Shown: positions 1 to 10,472, counted from the stretch's first letter. The stretch is DNA of 64,000 nt from Dulcicalothrix desertica PCC 7102 (GCF_003991905.1 NZ_RSCL01000008.1:62001-126000); one strand, 5' to 3'. Made by a program: numbers and translations. The notes: a model not told the origin generated them from the letters alone.

Positions 1-1004
1 ACTAAAAAGTTTAGTAATTGACTACAGGTACGAACTAATAAAAATTCGTTCATTTTTTGGTCGTTAGTATCTCTTAAAGTATTTTGTAATTGTTTATACA
101 AACGGTTATTAAATTGTAGCTTGCCATATTCTCTATCAATGCCAGAAGTAAGATATTCATATAAGTCATCTTTAAAGGCGCCATAACAAGAAGCTTGAGT
201 ATAATTTAAAAATCTTCGTGCCAATTGTTCATAAGTGTAATCACCCTCAACTCTACCCATAAATTGTGTGAGAGCAGCGTTTAAATTTGCTTCACTTAAT
301 AAAGTCGGATTATTAACGGGCAAAATTAGTTTACTTGTATTATTATTTTTATCGATTTGTGAAGCTTGATGGCAACGAACTTTCCAAGTAACATAACGCG
401 ATAAATCAAGCTCAAAGTCTTTTTGAACTTCAGCTTTAATTTTCTTAACAGTCCACTTATGTTCAATTGTTGAGTCTTCTGTTAGTAAACAATGCTCATA
501 TAAATATGGGTAGCGTCGCATTAACGTAGCTAGGGGTTGATGAACATTGCGCTGTGTTTGATTGTGTGAAATTACTTGTGTTAATCGGCGCAAAGCAACA
601 TATTGCTCACTTTGGATAAAATTTTTCACTAATATGTGTAGGCGCCGAATTGCCTTTTCGCGAATACTAATAATTTTATGACGAGAAGGTGAAGATTGAA
701 ATAAGGTAATTAAATCGGGGATAAAACTATGTATTTGTGGCTGCATGTGCCAGCGATTAATCAAAATATGGCAGCAACGATTAAGAAAAAAATTAAACTC
801 ATGTTCAGCGGTTTCAGACGTAGTAATTTTATCTAAAGCCAATAATATCTCTGATTCTGGATAATCAAAACCATTTATAAAAAGTGCTTTAAAACGTACA
901 AGCATCTGATTTGGTGATTCAACTTGCACAAAATGTAGCAAATGTTGATATATCTTTTGTTTTTCAGGAAGGCTTGTATAGTAGAGATTTATTAAATTGC
1001 TCAC
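1..1004 (-). CDS. Conserved-looking protein of unknown function, C-terminus cut by window edge
   Basis: An open frame of about 334 codons runs off the left edge of the window, so the C-terminus is missing. The start is a GTG at 1004 (protein begins MSNLINLYYTSL); an in-frame TGA lies 9 bases upstream, so the frame cannot extend further. The predicted protein is soluble, rich in Leu, Asn, Gln, His and Arg, with no signal peptide or membrane segment. It looks mainly helical, with short basic stretches such as EKAIRRLHILVKNF and LATLMRRYPYLYEH. I do not recognise a domain. The uninterrupted length and normal codon use make it a real gene. Its function is unknown. Confidence 0.75.
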   Translation of the reverse strand, partial: MSNLINLYYTSLPEKQKIYQHLLHFVQVESPNQMLVRFKALFINGFDYPESEILLALDKITTSETAEHEFNFFLNRCCHILINRWHMQPQIHSFIPDLITLFQSSPSRHKIISIREKAIRRLHILVKNFIQSEQYVALRRLTQVISHNQTQRNVHQPLATLMRRYPYLYEHCLLTEDSTIEHKWTVKKIKAEVQKDFELDLSRYVTWKVRCHQASQIDKNNNTSKLILPVNNPTLLSEANLNAALTQFMGRVEGDYTYEQLARRFLNYTQASCYGAFKDDLYEYLTSGIDREYGKLQFNNRLYKQLQNTLRDTNDQKMNEFLLVRTCSQLLNFL

Positions 1005-1462
1005 TTGCTTTCACCGCTAATATATAGTGCTGAATGTAAAGACGTGACATGTCGCCTCTTGTGCCGAGTGTCATTTAATAGTAGATTAAAGTCAAATTTA
1101 ATATTTATATTTTTATCTTTATTTTTATCTCTTATGCAATGTCAATTACCGCTAATTGAAGAAATAATATTCATAAAATTTAAATATATTTACTGATGTA
1201 CTTAACTTAAGAAAATTTACTGTTTATCGATAATATTACCTGATTATAATTAAAGAATTTTACTTAAGCATCTTACTGTTTTTATATGAGTGACTAAATT
1301 TAGTGCGTGATAATTTCCAAAGTAATCTATGAATATACTGAGATTAATCAAGCTTGAATAAAGCTTTGCTATAAAACGATGAATTATCTGTAAAAGTAAT
1401 TGTAGAGACGCAATTTACCTTGCATCTCTACTCAGAACTCAGCACTCAGAACTTTTTACTCA
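1005..1462. other. Intergenic region with a hairpin and heptamer repeats
   Basis: No convincing gene is seen; a 63-codon plus-strand frame is AT-rich, has no ribosome binding site and resembles nothing. At 1402-1413 and 1420-1431 lies an imperfect inverted repeat (GTAGAGACGCAA with its near complement). It is related to the perfect palindromes at 38955 and 55513. Next to it, 1430-1453 carries three heptamer units (ACTCAGA/ACTCAGC), directly downstream of the transglutaminase gene that ends at 1463. Confidence 0.6.
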
Positions 1463-3205
1463 TTACTTTTGAGGTGGCAACTCATCAAGAATAGTAAAGC
1501 GAATGTGATTAATAGCTAGCTCACCGATTGAAATATCTTCTTTTGTCAGGCGTACACCTTTACTAAACAAGCTTTCAAATGAAATACCCTTACCGATTTC
1601 GATATGGTACCAGCATAGACCCATAAAAAATCGGGTTGGATGAGCGCTATAATATCCTAAGTCATCAGGGTTAGACTCCATTGGCAACCAACCGAAGCCA
1701 GGGATATAAAATTCTAACCAGACGTGATTGAAGTCAGGTTGTAAAGGAACATTTTGATGTTCGGCAAATGCAGGACATTTATAGCGTCCAACTGTACGGC
1801 AAGCTATGCCATTCAAACGACATAGTGCGAGTAAAACTCCTACGTACTCACCACACGAACCTACACCACGTTCAAGTACAACATCAGGAGAGTCGATATA
1901 AGGTTTTATACCGTATGAAAGCTGGTCATACACATAATTACGGATGTTATACATTTTCCGTAAAATATTAGTTTCTGTACCAACAGCGTCTTGTGCTGCG
2001 CGAATAACTATACCCGTATCCATTGCCAAGTCATCGTTGTCTACGAGATAGCGCGTTTTGAATTCTTCGGGCAGTTCAGGGATATTTTCGACATCGCGCG
2101 GAGTAATGCGGTATTTAATGCCACGCACTTCCACAATTGCCTTCCAACCAAGAACATGGCGTTCACCTGGGGTAAGGGCGTCAAATTTAAAAACCGCAAC
2201 TCGCTGTCCTTCAACGGTTTGTTCGCTAAAAGGTAGCCCAATTGGTTCAACACTGACGACTTTTTGACGGTCGGTATCGCTGGGTAAAGCAATATGCCAT
2301 TCTAAAGTGGGCAAATAAATTTCTTCGAGAGGCGCCACTTCCTCAACATAAGACATTTCTATGCGATATCCGTTCGATAAAGCAACACGCTTTTCTGGGT
2401 CGTAATGATATTGTAACTTATGAACAAACGTCCGGTCACGATATGCAACCTCATAGTTTGGGTCGGCGTTAGGATTATCGCGCACGTAAGGCTCATCTGA
2501 TGCATAAGCAACATAGATATTACTTAAGCCATTTTCGTCTGTGTGGATAGCTATGCCTGTAGGAGAATCAAACGGTGTAAGAACATTAAACTGAATTTCT
2601 CCTGTTGCGCGGTCGAGAGCATAAACGGTTTGTTCGGTACGGTCGCAAACCCAAAGCGTATCTTCACATACTGCTAAATTTTCTACTCCGACTCCGGGCG
2701 CGTAAAAGTGTGTAATTTGCTTGCGTGTGTTACGGTCAAAAATGAGAATTCCACCCAGTTTTTGACAGCTGACGTAAATGGTTGACCCCCATACAGCTAT
2801 GCCATCAGCAGGATAAGGTAACGTGATGAAATGCTCTAAACCCAAGGAGTTGAGCTTGCATAAATAAACACTGTTATCTCGCACCACCCATAGCGTATCT
2901 TCGCAGAGAGCAATGCCTGTTACCCCGGTAAATTCACGCACCTGATGTGGATTCAATACCTTAGTGTTATCTGTATAAGGGTTGATTTCTAGTAAAAATC
3001 CCTTTCTTTGGTCAATCGCAATAAGTGTATCCTTGATGAAGGCGATGCCATAAATCGAGGCTGCACAAAGTGGTCTAATTGTTCGTTGCCCAAACATCTT
3101 ACCCGTAGTTAGATTATTCAAATTATCCAGTGCGTAACTCATACTAAACTTATTTGTCCAACGCTTTGATTTGCCTGAAACTCCAAGAAGCTCTATCTCA
3201 TTCAT
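1463..3205 (-). CDS. Beta-propeller / transglutaminase-like protein
   Basis: Start chosen at the ATG at 3205 (MNEIELLGVSG); a TTG two codons upstream is the alternative. Residues about 40-270 contain five or more repeats of the type GIAxxxDTLWVxD, typical of NHL/SMP-30-like beta-propellers. Residues about 300-380 look like a beta-sandwich linker. The C-terminal 150 residues are a transglutaminase-like core: the nucleophile Cys in GVGSCGEYVGVLLALCR, the His in DFNHVWLEFYIPGFGW, and an acidic residue in PMESNPDD, so the triad appears complete. No signal peptide is visible, so it probably acts in the cytoplasm, as a cysteine protease, peptide N-glycanase-like enzyme or transamidase. Substrate unknown. 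Downstream are a hairpin and heptamer repeats. Confidence 0.82.
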   Translation of the reverse strand: MNEIELLGVSGKSKRWTNKFSMSYALDNLNNLTTGKMFGQRTIRPLCAASIYGIAFIKDTLIAIDQRKGFLLEINPYTDNTKVLNPHQVREFTGVTGIALCEDTLWVVRDNSVYLCKLNSLGLEHFITLPYPADGIAVWGSTIYVSCQKLGGILIFDRNTRKQITHFYAPGVGVENLAVCEDTLWVCDRTEQTVYALDRATGEIQFNVLTPFDSPTGIAIHTDENGLSNIYVAYASDEPYVRDNPNADPNYEVAYRDRTFVHKLQYHYDPEKRVALSNGYRIEMSYVEEVAPLEEIYLPTLEWHIALPSDTDRQKVVSVEPIGLPFSEQTVEGQRVAVFKFDALTPGERHVLGWKAIVEVRGIKYRITPRDVENIPELPEEFKTRYLVDNDDLAMDTGIVIRAAQDAVGTETNILRKMYNIRNYVYDQLSYGIKPYIDSPDVVLERGVGSCGEYVGVLLALCRLNGIACRTVGRYKCPAFAEHQNVPLQPDFNHVWLEFYIPGFGWLPMESNPDDLGYYSAHPTRFFMGLCWYHIEIGKGISFESLFSKGVRLTKEDISIGELAINHIRFTILDELPPQK

Positions 3206-3459
3206 GCACAATTTCAGACAATATTTACTCTTATGATGGTAAATTATGTGTTACAAATTACTCTATCGAAAGTCAATATTACTTAGGAATGAGGAAAACT
3301 TGCCTATGAAATGTTAATAACATCTATATAGTATTACTTGTGTAGTACTTATATAGATGTATATCTATAACAATAAAGCGTGTAAGCTTAGTCAATGGTT
3401 TCCTAACCATATCTAAATTATGATTGAAATTTGTAACTAAATCCTTAGTACTTAATACG

Positions 3460-6339
3460 ATGTCTGCTCATTCTCTGCCTGATAATGCCGTGTGGCATAG
3501 TTTAGAACCGAAATTAGCAATACAACAACTGTCAACTAGCGCAGACAAGGGCTTAACGCCAGAAGAAGTTCAACAGCGTTTACAAAAATATGGATCGAAC
3601 GAGTTAGAAGAGTCTGGTGGTCGCAGTTCCTGGGAAATTTTGATAGACCAGTTCAAAAACATCATGCTGTTGATGTTGATTGGGGTGGCTTTTGTTTCCG
3701 GGGTTTTAGATTTTCTGTCTTGGCGTGCGGGAGAACTCAAACCGGGCGAATTACCCTTTAAAGATACAATTGCCATTTTAGCAATCGTTATTTTGAACGG
3801 GATTCTCGGTTATGTACAAGAAAGCCGCGCCGAACAAGCACTTGCAGCCTTAAAAAAATTATCTTCTCCAAATGTTCGTGTTATCCGCAACGGCAAACAA
3901 GTAGAGATTGCAGGTAAGGATTTAGTCCCTGGTGATTTAATGTTAGTCGAAGCAGGCGTGCAGTTAGCAGCAGACGGGCGAGTAATTGAACAATCAAACC
4001 TGCAAATTCGAGAGTCAGCACTGACGGGAGAAGCTGAAGCTGTTAACAAGCGGTCAGATTTAACGTTGCCAGAAGAAACAGCTTTGGGCGATAGGATTAA
4101 TTTAGTCTTCCAAGGAACCGAAGTAGTAAATGGACGTGGCAAAATTGTCGTTACCAACACGGGTATGAAAACCGAGTTGGGAAAAATTGCCCAAATGTTG
4201 CAGTCCGTTGAAAGCGAACCGACACCATTACAACAGCGAATGGCTCAATTGGGTAATGTACTTGTTACTGGCTCTTTGGTTCTAGTTGCTCTAGTAATTG
4301 CGGCTGGGATGTTTCAAGCTATAAGTTCTGGTGTGACTGGAAACAAACTGCTAAACACGTTTAGAGAGCTTGTAGAAGTTTCGTTATCAATGGCTGTAGC
4401 TGTTGTACCAGAAGGTCTACCCGCTGTTATTACTGTTACCTTAGCGTTGGGAACTCAGCGCATGGTTAGGCAAAAAGCTTTAATTCGTAAGTTGCCAGCG
4501 GTAGAAACTCTTGGTTCAGTGACAACGATTTGTTCTGATAAAACTGGTACCCTCACCCAAAATAAAATGGTGGTGCAGCAAGTCTTCACTAACAATCAGT
4601 TATTTGGGGTGACAGGAAATGGTTATGCTCCACAAGGTGAGTTTAGTTTAAATGGAAAAACTGTTACGCCTGAACAAAATCCAGAAATTTCTGCTTTGTT
4701 AGTCGCTTGTGCTGTTTGTAATGACTCAGACTTACAAAACGATAAAGGTGACTGGAAAATTTTAGGAGACCCTACAGAAGGCGCCTTAGTAACGTTAGCG
4801 GGAAAAGGCGGCATCGAAAAAGACCAGTGGGAAAGCAAACTGCCTCGTGTCGGCGAATTTCCGTTTTCATCCGAACGCAAGCGGATGAGTGTTATTACTA
4901 AAGTGGAACCAGTTGATACAGGTTTATTAGCGAACAGTATTGACCCAGTGTTAAAAGACCGGGTACGTCAAGAACAATATTTGATGTTTACCAAAGGTTC
5001 ACCCGAACTGATATTAGCTCGCTGTAATGAAATAGATAATGGTAAACACTCTATCCTTTTAACAGATGATATACGTAAAGTAATTCTCGCTCAAAACGAC
5101 AACATGGCGAGTAATGGTTTGCGTGTACTAGGTTTCGCTTACAAGCCATTAACTGAAATACCACCCGAAAATTCTGATGAAACTTCTGAACAGGGATTAG
5201 TATGGCTTGGTTTAGTGGGAATGCTGGATGCACCACGTCCAGAAGTTCGCGCTGCTGTACAAGAATCTCGCGAAGCTGGTATTCGTCCTGTGATGATTAC
5301 AGGTGACCACCAATTAACAGCACGCGCAATAGCTAAAGATTTAGGTATTGCTGATGGTAGTAACGACAGAGTTTTAATTGGGCAGGAACTCCAAAAAATG
5401 AGCGACCAGGAACTTGAGCAGCAAGTAGACCTGGTAAGCATTTACGCACGAGTGGCGCCTGAGCATAAATTACGAATAGTACAAGCGTTACAGCGGCGTG
5501 GTCGTTTTGTAGCAATGACAGGAGACGGGGTTAACGATGCTCCTGCACTCAAACAAGCTGACATCGGTATTGCAATGGGTATTACTGGTACTGATGTTAG
5601 TAAAGAAGCCAGCGACATGGTTTTACTCGATGACAACTTTGCTACCATTGTTGCTGCCACAAAAGAAGGTCGTGTAGTTTACACTAATATCCGTAGATTT
5701 ATCAAATATATTCTAGGTAGTAATATCGGAGAAGTCATTACAGTAGCAGCGGCGCCGCTACTTGGTTTAGGAGGTGTACCATTAGACCCACTACAAATTT
5801 TATGGATGAATTTGGTTACAGACGGTCTGCCCGCTTTAGCATTAGCTGTTGAACCCCCTGAACCAGATGTAATGAAGCGTCCACCATTTAGCCCACGTGA
5901 AAGCATATTCGCACGCGGTTTGGGAGCTTACATGATTCGCATTGGAATAGTCTTCGCGATTATTACTATTACAATGATGGTATGGGCATATGGATATACT
6001 CACGCTCCGGGTTACCAAGGCAACCCAGATACTTGGAAAACAATGGTATTTACAACATTGTGTCTAGCTCAAATGGGTCATGCTATTGCAATTCGTTCCA
6101 ACAACCGCTTAACTATTGAAGTCAACCCACTATCAAACCCTTATGTATTAGCAGCAGTAGTAGTAACCTCTATCTTGCAGCTAATGTTGGTTTACGTTCC
6201 ACCACTACGCGACTTCTTTGGTACTCATGTCCTAAACATGACTGAGTTGTTAGTATGTATAGGATTTAGTGCGCTGATGTTCGTTTGGATTGAATCTGAG
6301 AAAATTTTCTTCCGTCTCATTGGCAAGAAAAACGTCTAA
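3460..6339 (+). CDS. pacL: P-type cation ATPase, probable Ca2+ type (PacL/SERCA-like)
   Basis: 959 residues from the ATG at 3460 ([17 protein letters not shown]); a TTG 12 codons upstream also keeps the frame but has less support. An N-terminal cation-ATPase domain is followed by transmembrane pairs, the actuator motif LTGEAEAV (TGEA instead of the common TGES), and the P2A-type membrane motif [19 protein letters not shown]. The phosphorylation motif [12 protein letters not shown] follows (Asp about 360), then the nucleotide domain with KGSPE and the hinge motif [22 protein letters not shown]-terminal membrane helices complete the protein. The PEGLPA motif and overall order match Ca2+-transporting P2A/P2B pumps such as cyanobacterial PacL, which export Ca2+ across the plasma membrane at the cost of ATP. 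The exact ion cannot be fixed from sequence alone. Confidence 0.88.
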   Translation: MSAHSLPDNAVWHSLEPKLAIQQLSTSADKGLTPEEVQQRLQKYGSNELEESGGRSSWEILIDQFKNIMLLMLIGVAFVSGVLDFLSWRAGELKPGELPFKDTIAILAIVILNGILGYVQESRAEQALAALKKLSSPNVRVIRNGKQVEIAGKDLVPGDLMLVEAGVQLAADGRVIEQSNLQIRESALTGEAEAVNKRSDLTLPEETALGDRINLVFQGTEVVNGRGKIVVTNTGMKTELGKIAQMLQSVESEPTPLQQRMAQLGNVLVTGSLVLVALVIAAGMFQAISSGVTGNKLLNTFRELVEVSLSMAVAVVPEGLPAVITVTLALGTQRMVRQKALIRKLPAVETLGSVTTICSDKTGTLTQNKMVVQQVFTNNQLFGVTGNGYAPQGEFSLNGKTVTPEQNPEISALLVACAVCNDSDLQNDKGDWKILGDPTEGALVTLAGKGGIEKDQWESKLPRVGEFPFSSERKRMSVITKVEPVDTGLLANSIDPVLKDRVRQEQYLMFTKGSPELILARCNEIDNGKHSILLTDDIRKVILAQNDNMASNGLRVLGFAYKPLTEIPPENSDETSEQGLVWLGLVGMLDAPRPEVRAAVQESREAGIRPVMITGDHQLTARAIAKDLGIADGSNDRVLIGQELQKMSDQELEQQVDLVSIYARVAPEHKLRIVQALQRRGRFVAMTGDGVNDAPALKQADIGIAMGITGTDVSKEASDMVLLDDNFATIVAATKEGRVVYTNIRRFIKYILGSNIGEVITVAAAPLLGLGGVPLDPLQILWMNLVTDGLPALALAVEPPEPDVMKRPPFSPRESIFARGLGAYMIRIGIVFAIITITMMVWAYGYTHAPGYQGNPDTWKTMVFTTLCLAQMGHAIAIRSNNRLTIEVNPLSNPYVLAAVVVTSILQLMLVYVPPLRDFFGTHVLNMTELLVCIGFSALMFVWIESEKIFFRLIGKKNV

Positions 6340-6348
6340 AAAAGTTAT

Positions 6349-6425
6349 GAGTACTGAGTGCTGAGTACTGAGTTTTAACTCATAGCTCAGAACTCAGAAC
6401 TTCTAACTCCTAACTCCTAACTTTG
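6349..6425. repeat. Heptanucleotide repeat block (STRR type), two inverted arms
   Basis: Units of seven bases: GAGTACT, GAGTGCT, GAGTACT, GAGTTTT, then the complementary orientation AACTCAT, AGCTCAG, AACTCAG, AACTCCT and similar. The two arms can pair as a degenerate hairpin between pacL and recF. Short tandemly repeated repetitive (STRR) heptamers are known from heterocystous cyanobacteria. The block ends five bases before the recF start, so recF has no visible Shine-Dalgarno sequence. Confidence 0.8.
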
Positions 6426-6429
6426 TTTT

Positions 6430-7608
6430 ATGTTTCTGCAATCTATCCAACTTCGAGCATTTCGTAATTATCGGGAGCAGTATATTGATTTCACAGCTCC
6501 GAAAACTATTTTGTTAGGTAATAATGCTCAGGGTAAGTCAAATTTGTTGGAAGCTGTGGAGTTATTGGCGACTTTGCGAAGCCATCGCATGGCACGCGAT
6601 AAAGAATTAGTTTGTGATGGAGAGGAAATTGCTCAAATTAAAGCTTGTTTGAAGCGGCAAACAGGTGTTAGTGACCTAGCTTTAACTTTACGTCGTAACG
6701 GGCGCCGTACTGTCAACTTGAATGGAGAAAATATACGGCGCCAAACCGATTTTCTTGGTGTTCTTAACGCCGTTGAATTTTCGAGTTTAGATTTAGAATT
6801 AGTTCGTGGTGGACCTGAAGGTCGGCGCCACTGGCTTGATACATTATTAGTACAATTAGAGCCAGTTTATGCCTATATATTACAGCAATACAACCAAGTT
6901 CTACGTCAACGTAACGCTTTTCTAAAAAACATTGCCGCAACTTCCCGTACCGACACAACCAACAACTCCCCACTCAGTACTCAGCACTCAGCACTCAGCA
7001 CTCATAACTCAGAACAATTGGGTATCTGGGATGCACAACTTGTTACAACAGGAACTAGAGTAATTAGAAGACGCGAGAGAGCTATACAACGTTTGGCGCC
7101 TATTGCTGCTAAATGGCACGCTAGCATTAGTGGTAGTACTGAAATACTGCAAATTAAATATGCTCCAAATGTACAAACTGTTGAAAATCAATCAGAACAA
7201 GTTCAGCAAGCCTTTTTAGATAAAATTCAACAACGTGTAATACCAGAACTACGTCAAGGAACTACCCTTGTCGGGCCTCATCGTGACGAAGTAGAATTAA
7301 CAATCAATCAAACACCTGCTCGTCAGTACGGTTCGCAAGGTCAACAGCGAACGCTGGTTCTAGCCCTTAAGTTGGCAGAGTTACAATTAATTGAAGAAGT
7401 TGTTGGGGAACCTCCTTTACTGCTACTCGATGACGTTTTGGCAGAACTTGATCCGTCAAGACAGAATCAATTGCTTGATGCAATTCAAGACCGTTTTCAA
7501 ACTTTGATTACTACTACCCATTTAGGGTCTTTTGATTCACAGTGGTTGAATTCATCACAAATACTTTCGGTTGATAGTGGGAAAATTTATACCCAATCTT
7601 CAATATAA
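6430..7608 (+). CDS. recF: DNA replication and repair protein RecF
   Basis: 392 residues beginning MFLQSIQLRAFRNYREQ, the classic RecF N-terminus. Walker A is LLGNNAQGKSNLLEAVE (about 32-48); the signature region is QGQQRTLVLALKLAEL; Walker B is PPLLLLDDVLAELDPSRQ, followed by the H-loop ITTTHLGSF. RecF is an SMC-like ATPase that with RecO and RecR loads RecA at gapped DNA. The protein is slightly longer than usual because residues about 180-196 (SPLSTQHSALSTHNSEQ) are encoded by heptamer repeats inserted in frame at 6972-7014. The insertion sits in a surface region between the Walker motifs, so the protein is probably still functional. Confidence 0.95.
   Translation: MFLQSIQLRAFRNYREQYIDFTAPKTILLGNNAQGKSNLLEAVELLATLRSHRMARDKELVCDGEEIAQIKACLKRQTGVSDLALTLRRNGRRTVNLNGENIRRQTDFLGVLNAVEFSSLDLELVRGGPEGRRHWLDTLLVQLEPVYAYILQQYNQVLRQRNAFLKNIAATSRTDTTNNSPLSTQHSALSTHNSEQLGIWDAQLVTTGTRVIRRRERAIQRLAPIAAKWHASISGSTEILQIKYAPNVQTVENQSEQVQQAFLDKIQQRVIPELRQGTTLVGPHRDEVELTINQTPARQYGSQGQQRTLVLALKLAELQLIEEVVGEPPLLLLDDVLAELDPSRQNQLLDAIQDRFQTLITTTHLGSFDSQWLNSSQILSVDSGKIYTQSSI
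6972..7014 (+). repeat. Heptamer repeats inserted inside recF
   Basis: Consecutive units ACTCAGT, ACTCAGC, ACTCAGC, ACTCAGC, ACTCATA, ACTCAGA lie within the recF reading frame and encode the low-complexity peptide STQHSAL. It is the same unit as in the intergenic block at 6349-6425 and in the oxidoreductase gene at 58494. Confidence 0.85.
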
Positions 7609-7721
7609 ATGCTGTTTGATTTAATATAAATAAATAAATGGTTATATTTGTATTATTTTCATACATATAAATAATAATTATTTCTATAGAAACAAATGCT
7701 ACTCATACGGAACAGTTCAAG

Positions 7722-8135
7722 ATGCAAAACAGTAATAAAGCGTTAAGTCGCAATGAAATAGAATCGCTAGGAGCTTCTCTACACAAAATTGAGCAGAAAC
7801 TCCTGAAAAAACCTAATCAAGAGGGCATACAGCGAATTTGGTATCAAGGAGAAGAACCTTACTTTGATATTTTCTTTGAACTTAAAGATGCGGAGATAGT
7901 ATGGTTTCAATTTACATTACGCGCCAAATCTCTTTCTTGGGATAATAAAAAACGTGAGTTACAAACAGGTGTAACAAACGAATTAAAAATGGATGATGTT
8001 AGCTTTTATGCTGCAACAAAAACCATTGAAGCAGACGATAAAGCAGACAATAATTTTGTAGAATTAGTCAAAGCTATACTTCAAACTCGAAGTGGAGAAG
8101 AAATATTCACAAAAGCACTTTTATTATTCGATTGA
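7722..8135 (+). CDS. Small protein of unknown function
   Basis: 137 residues from an ATG preceded by GGAA at a workable distance. The protein is soluble, charged and of mixed alpha/beta character, with an N-terminal helical stretch (ALSRNEIESLGASLHKIEQK) and a central beta-rich part (QRIWYQGEEPYFDIFFELK, IVWFQFTLRAKSLSW). There is no signal peptide, no membrane segment and no catalytic motif I recognise. It starts 114 bases after recF on the same strand and ends 46 bases before the PEP-synthase-like gene, so it may be co-transcribed with either. It looks like a conserved cyanobacterial hypothetical protein; function unknown. Confidence 0.75.
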   Translation: MQNSNKALSRNEIESLGASLHKIEQKLLKKPNQEGIQRIWYQGEEPYFDIFFELKDAEIVWFQFTLRAKSLSWDNKKRELQTGVTNELKMDDVSFYAATKTIEADDKADNNFVELVKAILQTRSGEEIFTKALLLFD

Positions 8136-8180
8136 ATTGTCAGCCTGCAAACGCTAATCAACAATAAAAAGACTACTTGA

Positions 8181-10472
8181 GTGGAAAGACTTTATTGGCT
8201 TAATCAAATAGAACAGCAAGACCTTGTCCGCGTTGGTGATAAGGCGTTTAACTTGGGTCGCTTGCTGCAACTTCGTTACCCAGTGGCGCCTGGTTTTGTT
8301 ATAGCTGCGGATGTAACACGCGAGTTTCTTTTAAATCTCGATACAGAAGCTCTTATCACCGACTTACCCTATTCTGAACTACACCTAGATATTACCAACT
8401 GGCGCCAGTTACAGCAGGTCGCTAGTAGTTTGCGTCAGGAAATAATGATTGCGAATGTACCATCCACATGGGTTAAGCTAATATTTGATGCAGCAAGTCA
8501 ATGGCAAGCAAATTGTTTGATATTTAGTCCAACCGTTGGAACAAATGATACTAGTTCAGAAATAGAAGATTTCTCTGAACTTTTAGAATCACAAGTTTGT
8601 TGGTGTAATATCACAGAAATTGCTTTGGCACTAAAACGCTCATGGAGTCAATTATTTCGCGCTCGTAGCTTATTATATTGTAAAAAAAAAGGAATTAATC
8701 TGCGGCAAGTTAATTTTGGTATATTGGTACAACCATTATGGGATGCAACAAAGAGTGGGTTATTAGTTGCAAATTCCTCTGGTTTGGAAGTACAAGCTAA
8801 TTGGGGATTAGGAAATGCAATTGATAGTGGAGAAGTAAATGGAGATTATTACAAAATTAAGCCAGATGGTGTAATTATTGAAAAATCATTAGGTGATAAA
8901 ATATTAGCATATAAAGTCAAAGATTGCTCTCAGGGATTTTTAGCTCAGACTAATACTATACTTGAACCTGAATCGAGTTGTTTATTTAGTTGCTTATTAG
9001 ACCTACAAGAACAACAAAAATTTGCACTTTCTCAAACTGAGTTACAAGAGTTATTAAAACTTGCAAACCAACTAACAAAGGAATTCGCTACAAGCTTCAG
9101 TTACAAGTGGACTATAACAAAAAATAACGAAACACTATATTTAACGCAGGTCACACCAGGTGAATATACAGCTTATACTAACTCACCACAACAAGTTATT
9201 AAAGGACTAGGCGCCTCATCCGGTCAAGTCACAGGAACAGCATATTTAATCACAAACTTCCAAGAAAAACCGCAAAAATTAGCATCAGATACTATTTTAG
9301 TTGCGAGTTCAATCAGTATAGATTGGTTACCTTTAATGCGTAACTGTAAAGGAGTAATAACAGAATTTGGTGGTTTGACATCTCATGCTGCAATTTTAGC
9401 CCGTGAGCTTGAAATACCATCTGTAGTCAACGTAAATAAAGCTACAGAACTAATAAAAAATGGTGATAAATTAACTATTAATGGTGATAATGGTGAGATA
9501 AATAAAGTCAAATTTAGCACAATATCATCTGACCAGGATTTAACAGAAATAACCAAATCGAAACAAAAGCAAGACTTTTCTACACAGATTCCCACCTCAA
9601 CTCAATTAATGGTTAACTTAAGCCAAGCTCATTTAATAGAGCAAATTCAAAGCTTACCCATTGACGGAGTTGGGTTGCTGCGTTCCGAATTGATGGCTGT
9701 ATATTTTTTAAATGAACAAAACTTGAGTATTTTACAAAATCAAGAACGACGAATAGAATTTCACACACGTTGGTTCGAGCAAATTATAAGCTTTGCTTCA
9801 TCATTTACACCTCGACCCATTTTTTATCGGTCACTTGATTTACGCTTCAACGTATTAGAAGCAACGTCAACATCACAATCTTTAGGAGAACGTGGAACCT
9901 TCAGCTATGTGCAAAATCCAGAAATATTTGAATTTGAACTAGCTATTTTAGCACAAGTTCAACAAGCAGGATTTAATAACCTGCGTTTAATTCTACCGTT
10001 TGTTCGCAGCGTCGAAGAATTTATATTTTGTCGTCAAAAAGTTGAATCATCTGGACTGACACACATACCCCAATTCCAACTGTGGATAATGGCAGAAGTC
10101 CCCAGCGTATTATTCATGCTGCCAGAGTATATAAAAGCTGGAGTGCAAGGAATTGCAATTGGTACAAATGATTTAACACAACTCTTGCTAGGAGTCGATA
10201 GAGAATTTCAGCAATTAAGAAACTTAAACGAGTGTCATCCTGCCGTAATGCGCGCGATAAAACAATTAATTGACACAGCACGTTCGTACAATATACCTTG
10301 TTCTATATGTGGTCAGGCGCCTGTATTATACCCAGAAATAATCGACCAATTAGTACAATGGGGTATAACATCAATTTCCGTCGAACCCGAAGCAATACAA
10401 AGAACTCACCATGCAATAGCACGTGCGGAACAGCGAATTATTTTAGAAGCGGCAAGAAAAACCCTCTCGTGA
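8181..10472 (+). CDS. PEP synthase / pyruvate phosphate dikinase-like enzyme
   Basis: 763 residues from a GTG start (VERLYWLNQIEQQDLVRVG). The N-terminal half is an ATP-grasp-like domain (DKAFNLGRLLQLRYPVAPGF). The swivelling phospho-His domain carries GGLTSHAAILARELEIPSVV around residue 400. The C-terminal PEP/pyruvate TIM barrel shows GVGLLRSEL, IMAEVPS, GIAIGTNDLTQLLLGVDRE and the catalytic Cys region CSICGQAPVLYPE. Enzymes of this family transfer phosphate from ATP through the His to pyruvate, making PEP. The protein is shorter than typical PEP synthase (near 800) because the ATP-grasp half is compact and divergent, so another acceptor is possible. It is convergent with the DUF1361 gene. 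Confidence 0.82.
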   Translation: MERLYWLNQIEQQDLVRVGDKAFNLGRLLQLRYPVAPGFVIAADVTREFLLNLDTEALITDLPYSELHLDITNWRQLQQVASSLRQEIMIANVPSTWVKLIFDAASQWQANCLIFSPTVGTNDTSSEIEDFSELLESQVCWCNITEIALALKRSWSQLFRARSLLYCKKKGINLRQVNFGILVQPLWDATKSGLLVANSSGLEVQANWGLGNAIDSGEVNGDYYKIKPDGVIIEKSLGDKILAYKVKDCSQGFLAQTNTILEPESSCLFSCLLDLQEQQKFALSQTELQELLKLANQLTKEFATSFSYKWTITKNNETLYLTQVTPGEYTAYTNSPQQVIKGLGASSGQVTGTAYLITNFQEKPQKLASDTILVASSISIDWLPLMRNCKGVITEFGGLTSHAAILARELEIPSVVNVNKATELIKNGDKLTINGDNGEINKVKFSTISSDQDLTEITKSKQKQDFSTQIPTSTQLMVNLSQAHLIEQIQSLPIDGVGLLRSELMAVYFLNEQNLSILQNQERRIEFHTRWFEQIISFASSFTPRPIFYRSLDLRFNVLEATSTSQSLGERGTFSYVQNPEIFEFELAILAQVQQAGFNNLRLILPFVRSVEEFIFCRQKVESSGLTHIPQFQLWIMAEVPSVLFMLPEYIKAGVQGIAIGTNDLTQLLLGVDREFQQLRNLNECHPAVMRAIKQLIDTARSYNIPCSICGQAPVLYPEIIDQLVQWGITSISVEPEAIQRTHHAIARAEQRIILEAARKTLS

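Noticed and set aside
1005-1196. 63-codon frame next to the left-edge gene
   Set aside because: Overlaps the promoter region, biased to Phe/Leu/Ile by AT-rich DNA, no supporting features.
5051-5906. Several minus-strand frames inside the P-type ATPase gene
   Set aside because: All are shadows of a gene with complete P-type ATPase motifs.
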